64,000 nt of DNA from Aquimarina pacifica (lineage in GTDB: Bacteria > Bacteroidota > Bacteroidia > Flavobacteriales > Flavobacteriaceae). A model generated the notes under the pieces. That model saw only the letters and a list, made by a program, of their open reading frames with translations. It was not told the DNA's origin and did not search any database. The translations under genes were made by a program, and so were the position numbers. Below are positions 54,254-62,523 of this stretch, piece by piece. Where the stretch lies: contig NZ_JACC01000008.1 of assembly GCF_000520955.1 (NCBI RefSeq), positions 62,001 through 126,000 of the forward strand, given 5' to 3'. Every line of letters begins with the position of its first letter. Position 1 is the stretch's first letter.

Positions 54254-55420
54254 TTAATTTTCTTTTACCAATCGTATTCCTGTAAATTGCCACCTCAACT
54301 CAGGATGAAAAAAATTACGATAGGTAGGTCTGGTATGGTTTGCAGCTGTGGCAACAGACCCACCTCTCAATACTTTTTGATTGACCATAAACTTGCCGTT
54401 GTATTCTCCTAAAGCTCCAATAGCTTTCTTATAATTAGGATATGGTGCATATGCACTTTCTGTCCATTCCCATCGTGTTCCCCAATCAAAAAATGATTGC
54501 GCTACCTCCCATTCAAATTCTGTTGGTAAACGCTCTCCTTTCCATTGTGCAAAAGCAAATGCTTCGTAATAAGAAATATGGTTTACCTGAGCACTAGTAT
54601 CAAGAGGTTTCAAACCTTGAAATGTGTATTGCCAAAATTGTTCATCTACTTTATGCCAATACAATGGGGCCTCTACACCGTTATTAAGTATCCAATCCCA
54701 TGCTTCGGCATGCCAAAACATACTATTTTTGTAACCTCCATCTTCAATAAACTCAAGATATTCTTTATTTGTTACTAGCTTGTTACTAATTGAGTATTCC
54801 TGAAGAAACACATCGTGAGCCCCCAATTCGTTATCATAACAAAACTGATTACCGATATAGCCTACGCTATATAGTCCTTTTTTTATTTTAGTATATCCAG
54901 AAATCTTGCTTTGTACAAAATTCTCAGTAAAGGTGTCATTATATTTGGGAAATAAAGGATTTGTTCCAAGAATAAATTTAATATCCGTAAGTAATAATTC
55001 CTGATGTTGTTTTTCGTGATGAATCCCTATAAGAACTAGTTTTATAATATCCGTATCCAAATCCTCTTCGAGAAACGTTTTCATACATGAAGTAATATGA
55101 TCTCTGTATTCATAAACTTCTTGAACAGTAGGTCTAGATAGGTTCCCGCGATTTGTTCGCATCACTCTTTTCCCTATGCTTTCATAGTAGCTGTTAAAAA
55201 CGAATGCATACTCTGGGTGAAAACGTTTATATCCTTTAACATATTTGGACAAAATAAACTCTTCGAAAAACCAGGTAGTATGTCCCATATGCCACTTGGG
55301 TGGAGATACATAGACTATTGGCTGTATTACATAGTCTTCTATTTGCAATGGGGCACATATTTCTTCAGTATCAGACCTAGTACGTAAGAAGGATGCCAAT
55401 AAGGTATTTGTAGTGATCAT
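54254..55420 (-). CDS. egtB: Ergothioneine biosynthesis sulfoxide synthase EgtB
   Basis: A 388-residue non-heme iron enzyme. An N-terminal DinB-like domain has the iron-ligand motif HHEKQHQELL near residue 138, with WHMGHTTWFFEE near residue 43 adding a further histidine; a C-terminal formylglycine-generating-enzyme-like domain follows (LPTEFEWE, RGGSVATAANHTRPTYRNFF). It joins hercynine to a thiol by a sulfoxide bond. The start codon directly abuts the T-run of a terminator hairpin (55,421-55,451). egtC/egtA are not seen here; some bacteria do not need them because EgtB uses cysteine. Confidence 0.95.
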   Translation of the reverse strand: MITTNTLLASFLRTRSDTEEICAPLQIEDYVIQPIVYVSPPKWHMGHTTWFFEEFILSKYVKGYKRFHPEYAFVFNSYYESIGKRVMRTNRGNLSRPTVQEVYEYRDHITSCMKTFLEEDLDTDIIKLVLIGIHHEKQHQELLLTDIKFILGTNPLFPKYNDTFTENFVQSKISGYTKIKKGLYSVGYIGNQFCYDNELGAHDVFLQEYSISNKLVTNKEYLEFIEDGGYKNSMFWHAEAWDWILNNGVEAPLYWHKVDEQFWQYTFQGLKPLDTSAQVNHISYYEAFAFAQWKGERLPTEFEWEVAQSFFDWGTRWEWTESAYAPYPNYKKAIGALGEYNGKFMVNQKVLRGGSVATAANHTRPTYRNFFHPELRWQFTGIRLVKEN

Positions 55421-55451
55421 AAAAAAAGTGTATTCGTTTTACGAATACACT
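55421..55451 (-). terminator. Terminator whose T-tract touches the egtB start codon
   Basis: An 11-bp perfect stem AGTGTATTCGT/ACGAATACACT (55,427-55,437 with 55,441-55,451), TTT loop, and on the minus strand seven T directly followed by the egtB ATG. It lies 72 bases past the stop of the TonB-like gene. Confidence 0.85.
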
Positions 55452-55523
55452 CAAATTTAGGCATTTTTATTTTTCTTAATCCTAACAATAGAATTAATCC
55501 AATGTTAAATTTATTGATTACAC

Positions 55524-55949
55524 TTATTTTGGTTTTATAAATGTTATGGGAGCTGCATATGCAATAGCTATAGGCTTGGTACCCCACAATGCAGGTTTCA
55601 TTCTAGGGATAGCTCTGATAATTCTAATTGCTTCTCTTTGCAAATATCTATGTCCTCCTTTGACGTCTATAACTTCTACTTTACCCTTTTTATTAATTAT
55701 AAACTCTACGGTTACCGTGCCACTTAAGGATTCACTTAGAGCTATTTCTGGATACTGGAAATTTTGAATAATGTGCGTCATCAATTTTTGATTAAAGCAA
55801 TCAATTGGTGTTTGCCTGGATCGATCGCACTTAGGCCAAATCGGGCTAATTCCTTTTTCAGTTGCACTTTCTGAAGATAAAACTATAGATTCTTGAGAGA
55901 ATAAAACTGACGAAAATGACAGCATAGTGAAAAGTAATAATTTTTTCAT
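55524..55949 (-). CDS. TonB C-terminal domain-like secreted protein
   Basis: About 141 residues from the ATG at 55,949, where a signal peptide begins (MKKLLLFTMLSF.. ending LFSQE); an in-frame ATG at 56,057 would fuse 36 unlikely residues and overlap thyA. The mature part ends in a TonB-like fold: LSESLSGTVTVEFIINKKGKVEVIDVKGG and REAIRIIRAIPRMKPA. It lacks a membrane anchor, so it is probably a stand-alone periplasmic TonB-C domain of unknown partner. Confidence 0.82.
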   Translation of the reverse strand: MKKLLLFTMLSFSSVLFSQESIVLSSESATEKGISPIWPKCDRSRQTPIDCFNQKLMTHIIQNFQYPEIALSESLSGTVTVEFIINKKGKVEVIDVKGGHRYLQREAIRIIRAIPRMKPALWGTKPIAIAYAAPITFIKPK

Positions 55950-55992
55950 AGGTTGTGTTACGTGTAAGTTTGTGTAAAATTTGAGGGGTTTA

Positions 55993-56817
55993 TTAAATTG
56001 CCACGGCACCTTTAATATGGGGGTGCGGATCATAATCCTGCAGAGTAAAATCGTCAAAAGTAAATTCCAGTATATCTTTTACTTCTGGATTAATGATCAT
56101 TTTGGGTAATTTTCGAGGTGTTCTTGACAATTGTAATTCTAATTGTTCTAAATGATTATTGTAGATATGTGCATCTCCAAATGTATGAATAAATTCTCCA
56201 GCTTCATATCCACAAACCTGTGCAATCATCATAGTAAACAACGCATACGAAGCTATATTAAAAGGTACTCCAAGAAAAATATCTGCACTTCGCTGATATA
56301 ACTGACAGGATAACTTACCATTAGCTACATAAAATTGAAAAAATGCGTGACAAGGAGGTAATGCCGCTTTGCCATTTGCTACATTTTCAGAAAAAGACCT
56401 TGATGTATCTGGTAGTACACTTGGGTTCCATGCAGAGACGATCATACGTCGACTATCAGGGTTGTTTTTAAGTGTATCTATTACTTCTTTAATTTGATCA
56501 ATTTCATCACTATTCCAGTTACGCCATTGATGGCCATAAACAGGTCCTAGATCACCATTTTCATCTGCCCATTCATTCCATATACGTACTCCGTTTTGTT
56601 TGAGGTACTCTATATTAGTATCACCTTTAAGAAACCACAAGAGTTCGTAAATGATAGATTTAAGGTGTAACTTTTTGGTTGTAACCATCGGAAAACCTTC
56701 GCTAAGATCAAACCTCATTTGATATCCAAAAACACTTTTTGTTCCCGTACCGGTTCGATCTTCTTTTGCGTTCCCCGTTTCTAATACGTGGCGCACAAGA
56801 TCAAGATATTGTTTCAT
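55993..56817 (-). CDS. thyA: Thymidylate synthase
   Basis: A 274-residue enzyme with [16 protein letters not shown], the catalytic cysteine in [13 protein letters not shown] near residue 155 and the [18 protein letters not shown] folate/dUMP region. It makes dTMP from dUMP using methylene-THF. The dihydrofolate it forms is recycled by the DHFR fusion at 46,461. Confidence 0.98.
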   Translation of the reverse strand: MKQYLDLVRHVLETGNAKEDRTGTGTKSVFGYQMRFDLSEGFPMVTTKKLHLKSIIYELLWFLKGDTNIEYLKQNGVRIWNEWADENGDLGPVYGHQWRNWNSDEIDQIKEVIDTLKNNPDSRRMIVSAWNPSVLPDTSRSFSENVANGKAALPPCHAFFQFYVANGKLSCQLYQRSADIFLGVPFNIASYALFTMMIAQVCGYEAGEFIHTFGDAHIYNNHLEQLELQLSRTPRKLPKMIINPEVKDILEFTFDDFTLQDYDPHPHIKGAVAI

Positions 56818-56976
56818 ATTCCCTGACTGCTATTACTTTGAGTTTGTTAACATTGTATCAATTTCACCTCAAATATACAAAAAATAGGGTTCAAGATATG
56901 ATTCAACTATTAGATTATTAAATACTTATAAACCGTAATGCAAAAATACGTTTTCGACAACAAAAGAGTCCAAAAA

Positions 56977-58677
56977 TTATCCAATAATCATACCAGCGAT
57001 TGTTGCAGAAAGTAATGAAGCTATGGTCCCTCCCAGAAGTGCTCTCATTCCGAATTCTGACAATACTCTTCTCTGGCCAGGTGCCAAGGAACCAATCCCT
57101 CCAATCTGTATCCCTATAGAAGCAAAATTAGCAAACCCACATAGCATATAGGTAGCCATAATAACTGATTTGTTATATGTAAAATGCATTGTATTCGCTG
57201 TGTTTTTTAAATCTGCCAATTGTATATACCCTACAAATTCACTTGCTGCCAACTTAATACCTAGCAGTTGCCCCATTAACATCATATCTTCTTTTGCAAC
57301 CCCTATCAACCACATTAGAGGAGCAAAGATTGTCCCTAAAATAGACTCTAATGAGAACTTGTTATACGGTGTGTAATTCGCTATAAAAGAATTAAAAGTA
57401 GTGACATCGCCTAACCACCCCAAAATACCATTAAGCATTGCTATCAAAGCTACAAATACTAATAACATAGCTCCGACATTAGCAGCCAATTTCAGTCCTT
57501 CTGTTGTACCGTTAGAAATGGCATCTAAAACATTAGAACCTATCTTATCCTGCGTAACTTCAATTGTACTATCTATTTTTTCAGTCTGTGGAAACAATAT
57601 TTTAGAAACTACAATTGCACCCGGAGCTGCCATTACAGATGCTGCTAAAAGATGCCTTGCAAACTCTAAACGCAACTGTTCGTCATTACCACCTAAAAAA
57701 CCAATATATGCTGCTAGAACACCACCTGCTACGGTCGCCATTCCTCCTACCATAACTAATAACATTTCAGAACGTGTCATACGCTCTAGGTATGCCTTGA
57801 TCATTAATGGTGCTTCTGTTTGCCCTAGAAAAATATTACCTGCAACACTTAAACTTTCTGCCCCAGAAATACCCATTAACTTGGTAAGAATCCAAGCCAT
57901 CCCTTTTACTATCACTTGTATAATTCCAAAGTAAAATAGAATAGACGTCAGTGCCGAAAAGAAAATAATTGTAGGTAACACCTGAAACAAAAATATAAAA
58001 CCATAGCTATCGACATCCATCATACCACCCAAAAGAAATTCACTACCAGCTTGAGTATACAATAATATTTCATTAAATATTTTTCCTATAAAATTAAAAA
58101 CCGCCTGTATAAATTTCACTTTCAAAACACCAAAAGCCAATAGTAATTGACCAAGAAGGCCAATTCCGACTGTTTTCCAGTTAATCGCTTTTCTATTACT
58201 ACTGCATAAAAACGCTATAATAAGGAGCACAAACATCCCTAGAACTCCTCTCCACAAACTATTAAATGAAAACCCTTGATTAGGAACTAAGGTAGATTCG
58301 CTAATTTCTGTGACTTGAACGGGTAATTTTTTTTCTGAAATAAATGTATATGTAACTCCTATTTTAGATAAAACTAATGTGGAGTCCGTTATAGAACGCA
58401 CCTTATATTTTATAATAGAATCTTCTGTTGCTTCAGGAAATACCAAAACAAGGTTGTTTTGCTGAATATAGTCACCTTTTAATGTTTCTATACCTTTAGA
58501 AATATAAGAAAATTCGCCTTTGTCAAATACAAAGTAATCTTGTTTTTTTACTTCGGAAGAAGATACTTTAGAAGCATCATTAATTTTTTCTAAAATCCAT
58601 TTATTTTCTATCGACTGTGAGGATACCGCTACAAAAACAAAGAATAAAAATATAGAGGTAAGAATTTTTTTACTCAT
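56977..58677 (-). CDS. CNT-family nucleoside transporter with N-terminal lipocalin-like domain
   Basis: About 566 residues from the ATG at 58,677. The transporter core (about residues 140-566) has GNIFLGQTEAPLMIK, the SVMAAPGAIVVSK region, FANFASIGIQIGG and GMRALLGGTIASLLSATIAG, typical of concentrative nucleoside transporters (NupC). In front are a signal peptide (ending VSSQS) and an extra soluble region of about 110 residues (IENKWILEKINDASK.., KGDYIQQNNLVLVFPEA) resembling lipocalin-like domains, expected in the periplasm. It follows the DUF151 gene by 50 bases. Confidence 0.92.
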   Translation of the reverse strand: MSKKILTSIFLFFVFVAVSSQSIENKWILEKINDASKVSSSEVKKQDYFVFDKGEFSYISKGIETLKGDYIQQNNLVLVFPEATEDSIIKYKVRSITDSTLVLSKIGVTYTFISEKKLPVQVTEISESTLVPNQGFSFNSLWRGVLGMFVLLIIAFLCSSNRKAINWKTVGIGLLGQLLLAFGVLKVKFIQAVFNFIGKIFNEILLYTQAGSEFLLGGMMDVDSYGFIFLFQVLPTIIFFSALTSILFYFGIIQVIVKGMAWILTKLMGISGAESLSVAGNIFLGQTEAPLMIKAYLERMTRSEMLLVMVGGMATVAGGVLAAYIGFLGGNDEQLRLEFARHLLAASVMAAPGAIVVSKILFPQTEKIDSTIEVTQDKIGSNVLDAISNGTTEGLKLAANVGAMLLVFVALIAMLNGILGWLGDVTTFNSFIANYTPYNKFSLESILGTIFAPLMWLIGVAKEDMMLMGQLLGIKLAASEFVGYIQLADLKNTANTMHFTYNKSVIMATYMLCGFANFASIGIQIGGIGSLAPGQRRVLSEFGMRALLGGTIASLLSATIAGMIIG

Positions 58678-58727
58678 AAAAATCAAATCATTTATACTGC
58701 CTTTTCAGACACTTGAAGCGAATCGTA

Positions 58728-59348
58728 TTAGCCTCTTTTAGAAATTTCATCTCTTATTCTTGCAGCTAATTCATAATCTTCACTAGACACAGCCTGCCCC
58801 AGCATTGTGTTAAGCTCATCTAATGAAAGATCTTTATAACTCGTTTCTTTTGTGGTACCTTGAAGCTCGTCAGACACAAGCAACTCATCAACTAATGGAT
58901 CATCTGAAGCATTTTCATCTTCTTTTTTAGGATTAACTTTTAAGTATATTCCTGCCTGATCTAAAATATTCTTATATGTAAAAATAGGTGCCTGAAAACG
59001 CAATGCCAAAGCTATAGCATCACTTGTTCGTGCATCTATTATTTCTTCTATTTTATCACGTTCACAGATAACGCTAGAGTAAAACACTCCATCCACCAGT
59101 TTATGAATAATAACCTGCTTTACTATTATATCAAACCGATCTGCAAAATTTTTAAACAGATCATGAGTAAGAGGTCTAGGAGGTTTAATCTCCTTTTCTA
59201 GAGCAATAGCTATAGATTGGGCTTCAAAAGCCCCTATAACAATTGGCAGTTTTCTTTCTCCATCTACCTCACTCAAAATCAATGCATATGCACCATTTTG
59301 GGTTTGACTGTATGATATACCTTTTATGTTAAGGCGAACTAAACTCAT
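58728..59348 (-). CDS. Bifunctional nuclease (DUF151) with C-terminal UVR motif
   Basis: About 206 residues from the ATG at 59,348. An in-frame ATG at 59,426 would run through the terminator of the etf operon and is rejected. The N-terminal DUF151 part has RLNIKGISYSQTQNGAYALIL, LPIVIGAFEAQSIAIALE and IDARTSDAIALALRF; the last 35 residues (LDELNTMLGQAVSSEDYELAARIRDEI) form a UVR motif as in UvrB/UvrC. The family has reported nuclease activity in plants. Likely co-transcribed with the transporter. Confidence 0.92.
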   Translation of the reverse strand: MSLVRLNIKGISYSQTQNGAYALILSEVDGERKLPIVIGAFEAQSIAIALEKEIKPPRPLTHDLFKNFADRFDIIVKQVIIHKLVDGVFYSSVICERDKIEEIIDARTSDAIALALRFQAPIFTYKNILDQAGIYLKVNPKKEDENASDDPLVDELLVSDELQGTTKETSYKDLSLDELNTMLGQAVSSEDYELAARIRDEISKRG

Positions 59349-59360
59349 ATTTCTCTCAAT

Positions 59361-59412
59361 AAAAAAAAGGCCTGTTTGAACAAGTGGACTTTTTCCGAAG
59401 TTCAAACAGCCC
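59361..59412 (-). terminator. Terminator after the etf operon
   Basis: A 13-bp stem with one mismatch (59,369-59,381 with 59,400-59,412) and eight A at 59,361-59,368, giving a U-tract on the minus strand. It lies 25 bases past the etfA stop and just before the DUF151 gene. Confidence 0.88.
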
Positions 59413-59436
59413 TTAATTGGGTACAATTTATAAAAA

Positions 59437-60405
59437 TTATGCGTTATTCGACTTAAATTCTTTTAATTTTTCAATAAGTTTTGGCACTACATCAAAAGCA
59501 TCACCTACGATGCCATAATCTGCAGCCTTGAAGAATGGGGCTTCTGGATCATTATTAATAACTACTTTTACTTTACTTGCATTAATCCCAGCCAAATGCT
59601 GAATCGCACCTGAAACGCCAATTGCAATATACAAATTAGAAGCAACAGGCTTTCCTGTTTGCCCTACATGTTCTCCATGAGGTCTCCATCCCATATCACT
59701 TACAGGCTTAGAACAGGCAGTAGCAGCACCAAGAACATCGGCAAGTTCTTCTATCATACCCCAATGCTCAGGTCCTTTAAGACCACGACCTCCTGAAACA
59801 ACAATTTCGGCATCTGCAATAGACACCTTATCAGAAGCTCTATCTACGGCAGTTATCTGGGTAGAAAAATCATCTTGAGATAATACTGGCTCGAATACCT
59901 CTGCAGCTGCATCTCCAGAATTTTCTTTAAGTCCAAAAGCATTATTAGACAACCCAATTACTTTGACATCTGTAGACATTTCTGTCATACTAAATGCCTT
60001 ATTGGTAAAAGCTGTACGTTTTACAACAAAAGGAGAAGCACTCTCAGGAAGAGCAACTACATTTGAGGCGTAACCCGCATCAAGGTGAACTGCCAATAAA
60101 GGTGCTAAAAATTTACTATCTGCCGTTGAGCTCACAACAACAACTTTGGCACCTTCCTTTTGTGCAGCTTGTTTGAGTATATCAGCATATGCCTTGGCAT
60201 TAAAATTGGTTAAATCATCATTCTTAACTTCAAGCACTTTATCTACTCCATAAGTCCCTAACTCGCTACTATCACCCCCATTAATACTTACTGCAGTTAC
60301 TGCAACACCTAACATAGCAGCCACTTCTTTTGCATAAGATGCCGCTTCAAAAGCCGATTTTTTAAATTTTCCGCTATCGCTCTCCGTATATACTAATACT
60401 GACAT
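59437..60405 (-). CDS. etfA: Electron transfer flavoprotein alpha subunit
   Basis: A 322-residue protein with the FAD-binding signature VVSGGRGLKGPEHWG near residue 207 and NLYIAIGVSGAIQHLAGI, KVVVINNDPEAPFF near the end. It carries electrons from acyl-CoA dehydrogenases to the quinone pool through ETF-quinone oxidoreductase. It follows etfB by 113 bases. Confidence 0.97.
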   Translation of the reverse strand: MSVLVYTESDSGKFKKSAFEAASYAKEVAAMLGVAVTAVSINGGDSSELGTYGVDKVLEVKNDDLTNFNAKAYADILKQAAQKEGAKVVVVSSTADSKFLAPLLAVHLDAGYASNVVALPESASPFVVKRTAFTNKAFSMTEMSTDVKVIGLSNNAFGLKENSGDAAAEVFEPVLSQDDFSTQITAVDRASDKVSIADAEIVVSGGRGLKGPEHWGMIEELADVLGAATACSKPVSDMGWRPHGEHVGQTGKPVASNLYIAIGVSGAIQHLAGINASKVKVVINNDPEAPFFKAADYGIVGDAFDVVPKLIEKLKEFKSNNA

Positions 60406-60518
60406 AATATATTATATTTTAAAATTTAGTCCTGATTATAGTTCAGGAACATATTTGATTATTTTGAAATGTTTTTAAAAGGTTTTGAAACCAATACTCT
60501 TTGGCTCAAACAAAATAT

Positions 60519-61265
60519 CTAAATCACCTTTGCCTCATTATGCAATAATGAAACTAATTGATCAACATTTTCTGCATCTACAAGGGTAACAGCTCCTTTT
60601 GGCTCCGGTTTTTGAAACTTAACAGACTTCGTTTCTTGTCCTGCATCAATAGGTTCTACAACGGTAAGTGGCTTTTTACGAGCCATCATAATACCTCTCA
60701 TATTAGGTATGCGCAAATCACTCTCTTCTACCAATCCTTTTTGACCTCCTACAATCAAGGGTAATTTAGCGGTTGATGTTTCTTTTCCTCCATCTATTTC
60801 ACGAACTGCAGTAGCCAAATCTCCGTCTACCTCAAGACCGATACAGGTATTAACAAAATTAGCACCTGTAAGTCCAGCAATCATACCAGGGACCATACCA
60901 CCATTATAATCAATGGATTCTCTCCCGGCTATAACTAGATCATATCCCCCATCCTGAATAACATGTGCCAATTGTTTTGCTACATAAAAACCATCTGTGG
61001 CCTCTGTATTTACTCGAATTGCACTATCTGCACCAATTGCCAAAGCTTTTCGTAAAGTAGGTTCAGTTTCTGGCCCGCCAACATTAACAACATCAACTGA
61101 CGCACCTTGTTTTTCTTTAAACCACATAGCTCTGGTTAATCCAAACTCATCATTAGGGTTAATTACAAACTGTACCCCATTTGTATCGAACTTAGTATCA
61201 CCATCCGTAAAATTAATTTTGGAAGTTGTGTCCGGTACATGGCTAATACAAACTAATATCTTCAT
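60519..61265 (-). CDS. etfB: Electron transfer flavoprotein beta subunit
   Basis: A 248-residue protein starting MKILVCISHVPDTTSKINF, with VINPNDEFGLTRA, AGRESIDYNGGMVPGMIAG and a C-terminal RIPNMRGIMMARKKPL, typical of EtfB (AMP-binding). It pairs with EtfA. Divergent from the pdhB gene. Confidence 0.97.
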   Translation of the reverse strand: MKILVCISHVPDTTSKINFTDGDTKFDTNGVQFVINPNDEFGLTRAMWFKEKQGASVDVVNVGGPETEPTLRKALAIGADSAIRVNTEATDGFYVAKQLAHVIQDGGYDLVIAGRESIDYNGGMVPGMIAGLTGANFVNTCIGLEVDGDLATAVREIDGGKETSTAKLPLIVGGQKGLVEESDLRIPNMRGIMMARKKPLTVVEPIDAGQETKSVKFQKPEPKGAVTLVDAENVDQLVSLLHNEAKVI

Positions 61266-61426
61266 TTTATATAGGTGTTTTTTGAGAATTTAACAATAAT
61301 AGCGAAGGTACAAATAAAAACTCGAATTTACTATGCATGCATAATAAATTTTTCGATATTCGATCACCTACAAAAGGTATTAATTATTACTTTTGGCATT
61401 CTTATAGCAAAAATAATTTTTTACAG

Positions 61427-62404
61427 ATGAAAACGATACAGTTTAGAGAAGCAATTTGCGAAGCAATGAGTGAAGAGATGCGCCAAGATGAATCCATATA
61501 CTTAATGGGTGAAGAGGTAGCAGAATATAATGGGGCATACAAAGCGAGTAAAGGTATGTTAGATGAGTTTGGCCCTGACAGAGTCATTGACACGCCGATT
61601 TCTGAATTAGGTTTTTCTGGTATTGCTATAGGAAGTGCTATGCTTGGTAATCGTCCTATTGTTGAGTATATGACGTTTAACTTCTCTTTAGTAGGTATTG
61701 ATCAAATTATCAATAATGCCGCAAAAATGCGCCAAATGAGTGGTGGACAATTTAACATACCTATTGTATTTAGAGGTCCTACTGCTTCTGCAGGTCAATT
61801 AGGAGCAACGCATTCTCAAGCTTTTGAAAACTGGTTTGCCAATACTCCGGGACTTAAAGTTGTTATCCCTTCTAATCCTAAAGATGCAAAAGGGCTATTA
61901 AAATCTGCTATCCGTGACAATGATCCTGTAATCTTCATGGAGAGTGAACAAATGTATGGTGATAAAGGAGAAGTACCTGAAGGAGAATACACAATACCAT
62001 TAGGCGTTGCTGAAACAAAAAGAGAAGGTACAGACGTAACTATAGTTTCTTTTGGTAAAATCATCAAAGAAGCATACAAAGCAGCCGATGAGTTGGCCAA
62101 AGATAATATTTCATGCGAAATAATTGATTTGAGAACTGTTAGACCATTAGATCTTGATGCTATTTTTACTTCTGTTAAAAAAACAAATCGATTAGTAATT
62201 CTGGAAGAAGCTTGGCCACTTGCCAATATTGCTTCAGAAATCACATATCAAGTGCAATCAAACATATTTGATTATTTGGATGCACCGATCTTAAAAATCA
62301 ATACAGCTGACACACCAACACCATATTCTCCTGTTTTATTAGAACAATGGTTACCAAATAGTAATGATGTTGTACATGCGGTAAAAAAAGTTATGTATAA
62401 ATAA
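61427..62404 (+). CDS. pdhB: Pyruvate dehydrogenase E1 component, beta subunit
   Basis: About 325 residues from the ATG at 61,427; an in-frame ATG at 61,337 would add 30 residues not typical of the family. TIQFREAICEAMSEEM, GEEVAEYNGAYKASKG, RVIDTPISELGFSGIA and VYMTFNFS-like YMTFNFSLVGID identify E1 beta. With E1 alpha (not in this window) it decarboxylates pyruvate using thiamine diphosphate. Confidence 0.95.
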   Translation: MKTIQFREAICEAMSEEMRQDESIYLMGEEVAEYNGAYKASKGMLDEFGPDRVIDTPISELGFSGIAIGSAMLGNRPIVEYMTFNFSLVGIDQIINNAAKMRQMSGGQFNIPIVFRGPTASAGQLGATHSQAFENWFANTPGLKVVIPSNPKDAKGLLKSAIRDNDPVIFMESEQMYGDKGEVPEGEYTIPLGVAETKREGTDVTIVSFGKIIKEAYKAADELAKDNISCEIIDLRTVRPLDLDAIFTSVKKTNRLVILEEAWPLANIASEITYQVQSNIFDYLDAPILKINTADTPTPYSPVLLEQWLPNSNDVVHAVKKVMYK

Positions 62405-62523
62405 AATGAAGCCTATATTTTTGCGTTTCATCATTCTTTAGAAGTCACATCAAACCATAAAAATGGCCTGAAATTTGATGTGGATAATAAATTTTTCACA
62501 AGTATTAATGTTAATAGCTTTAG

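Noticed and set aside
55950..56057. N-terminal extension of the TonB-C protein to 56,057
   Set aside because: It overlaps the end of thyA and precedes a good signal peptide starting at 55,949.
56900..56925. TAGATTATTAA near thyA resembling part of the cys-operon element
   Set aside because: Only the AT-rich half matches and the ACCCTAT half is missing in the right place; probably chance.
57401..57934. 177-codon plus-strand frame inside the nucleoside transporter
   Set aside because: Antisense to conserved membrane segments; no family features.
59349..59426. N-terminal extension of the DUF151 nuclease to the ATG at 59,426
   Set aside because: The extension would translate the etf terminator stem; the family begins at the ATG at 59,348.
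61816..62244. 142-codon minus-strand frame inside pdhB
   Set aside because: Antisense shadow of a core enzyme gene.
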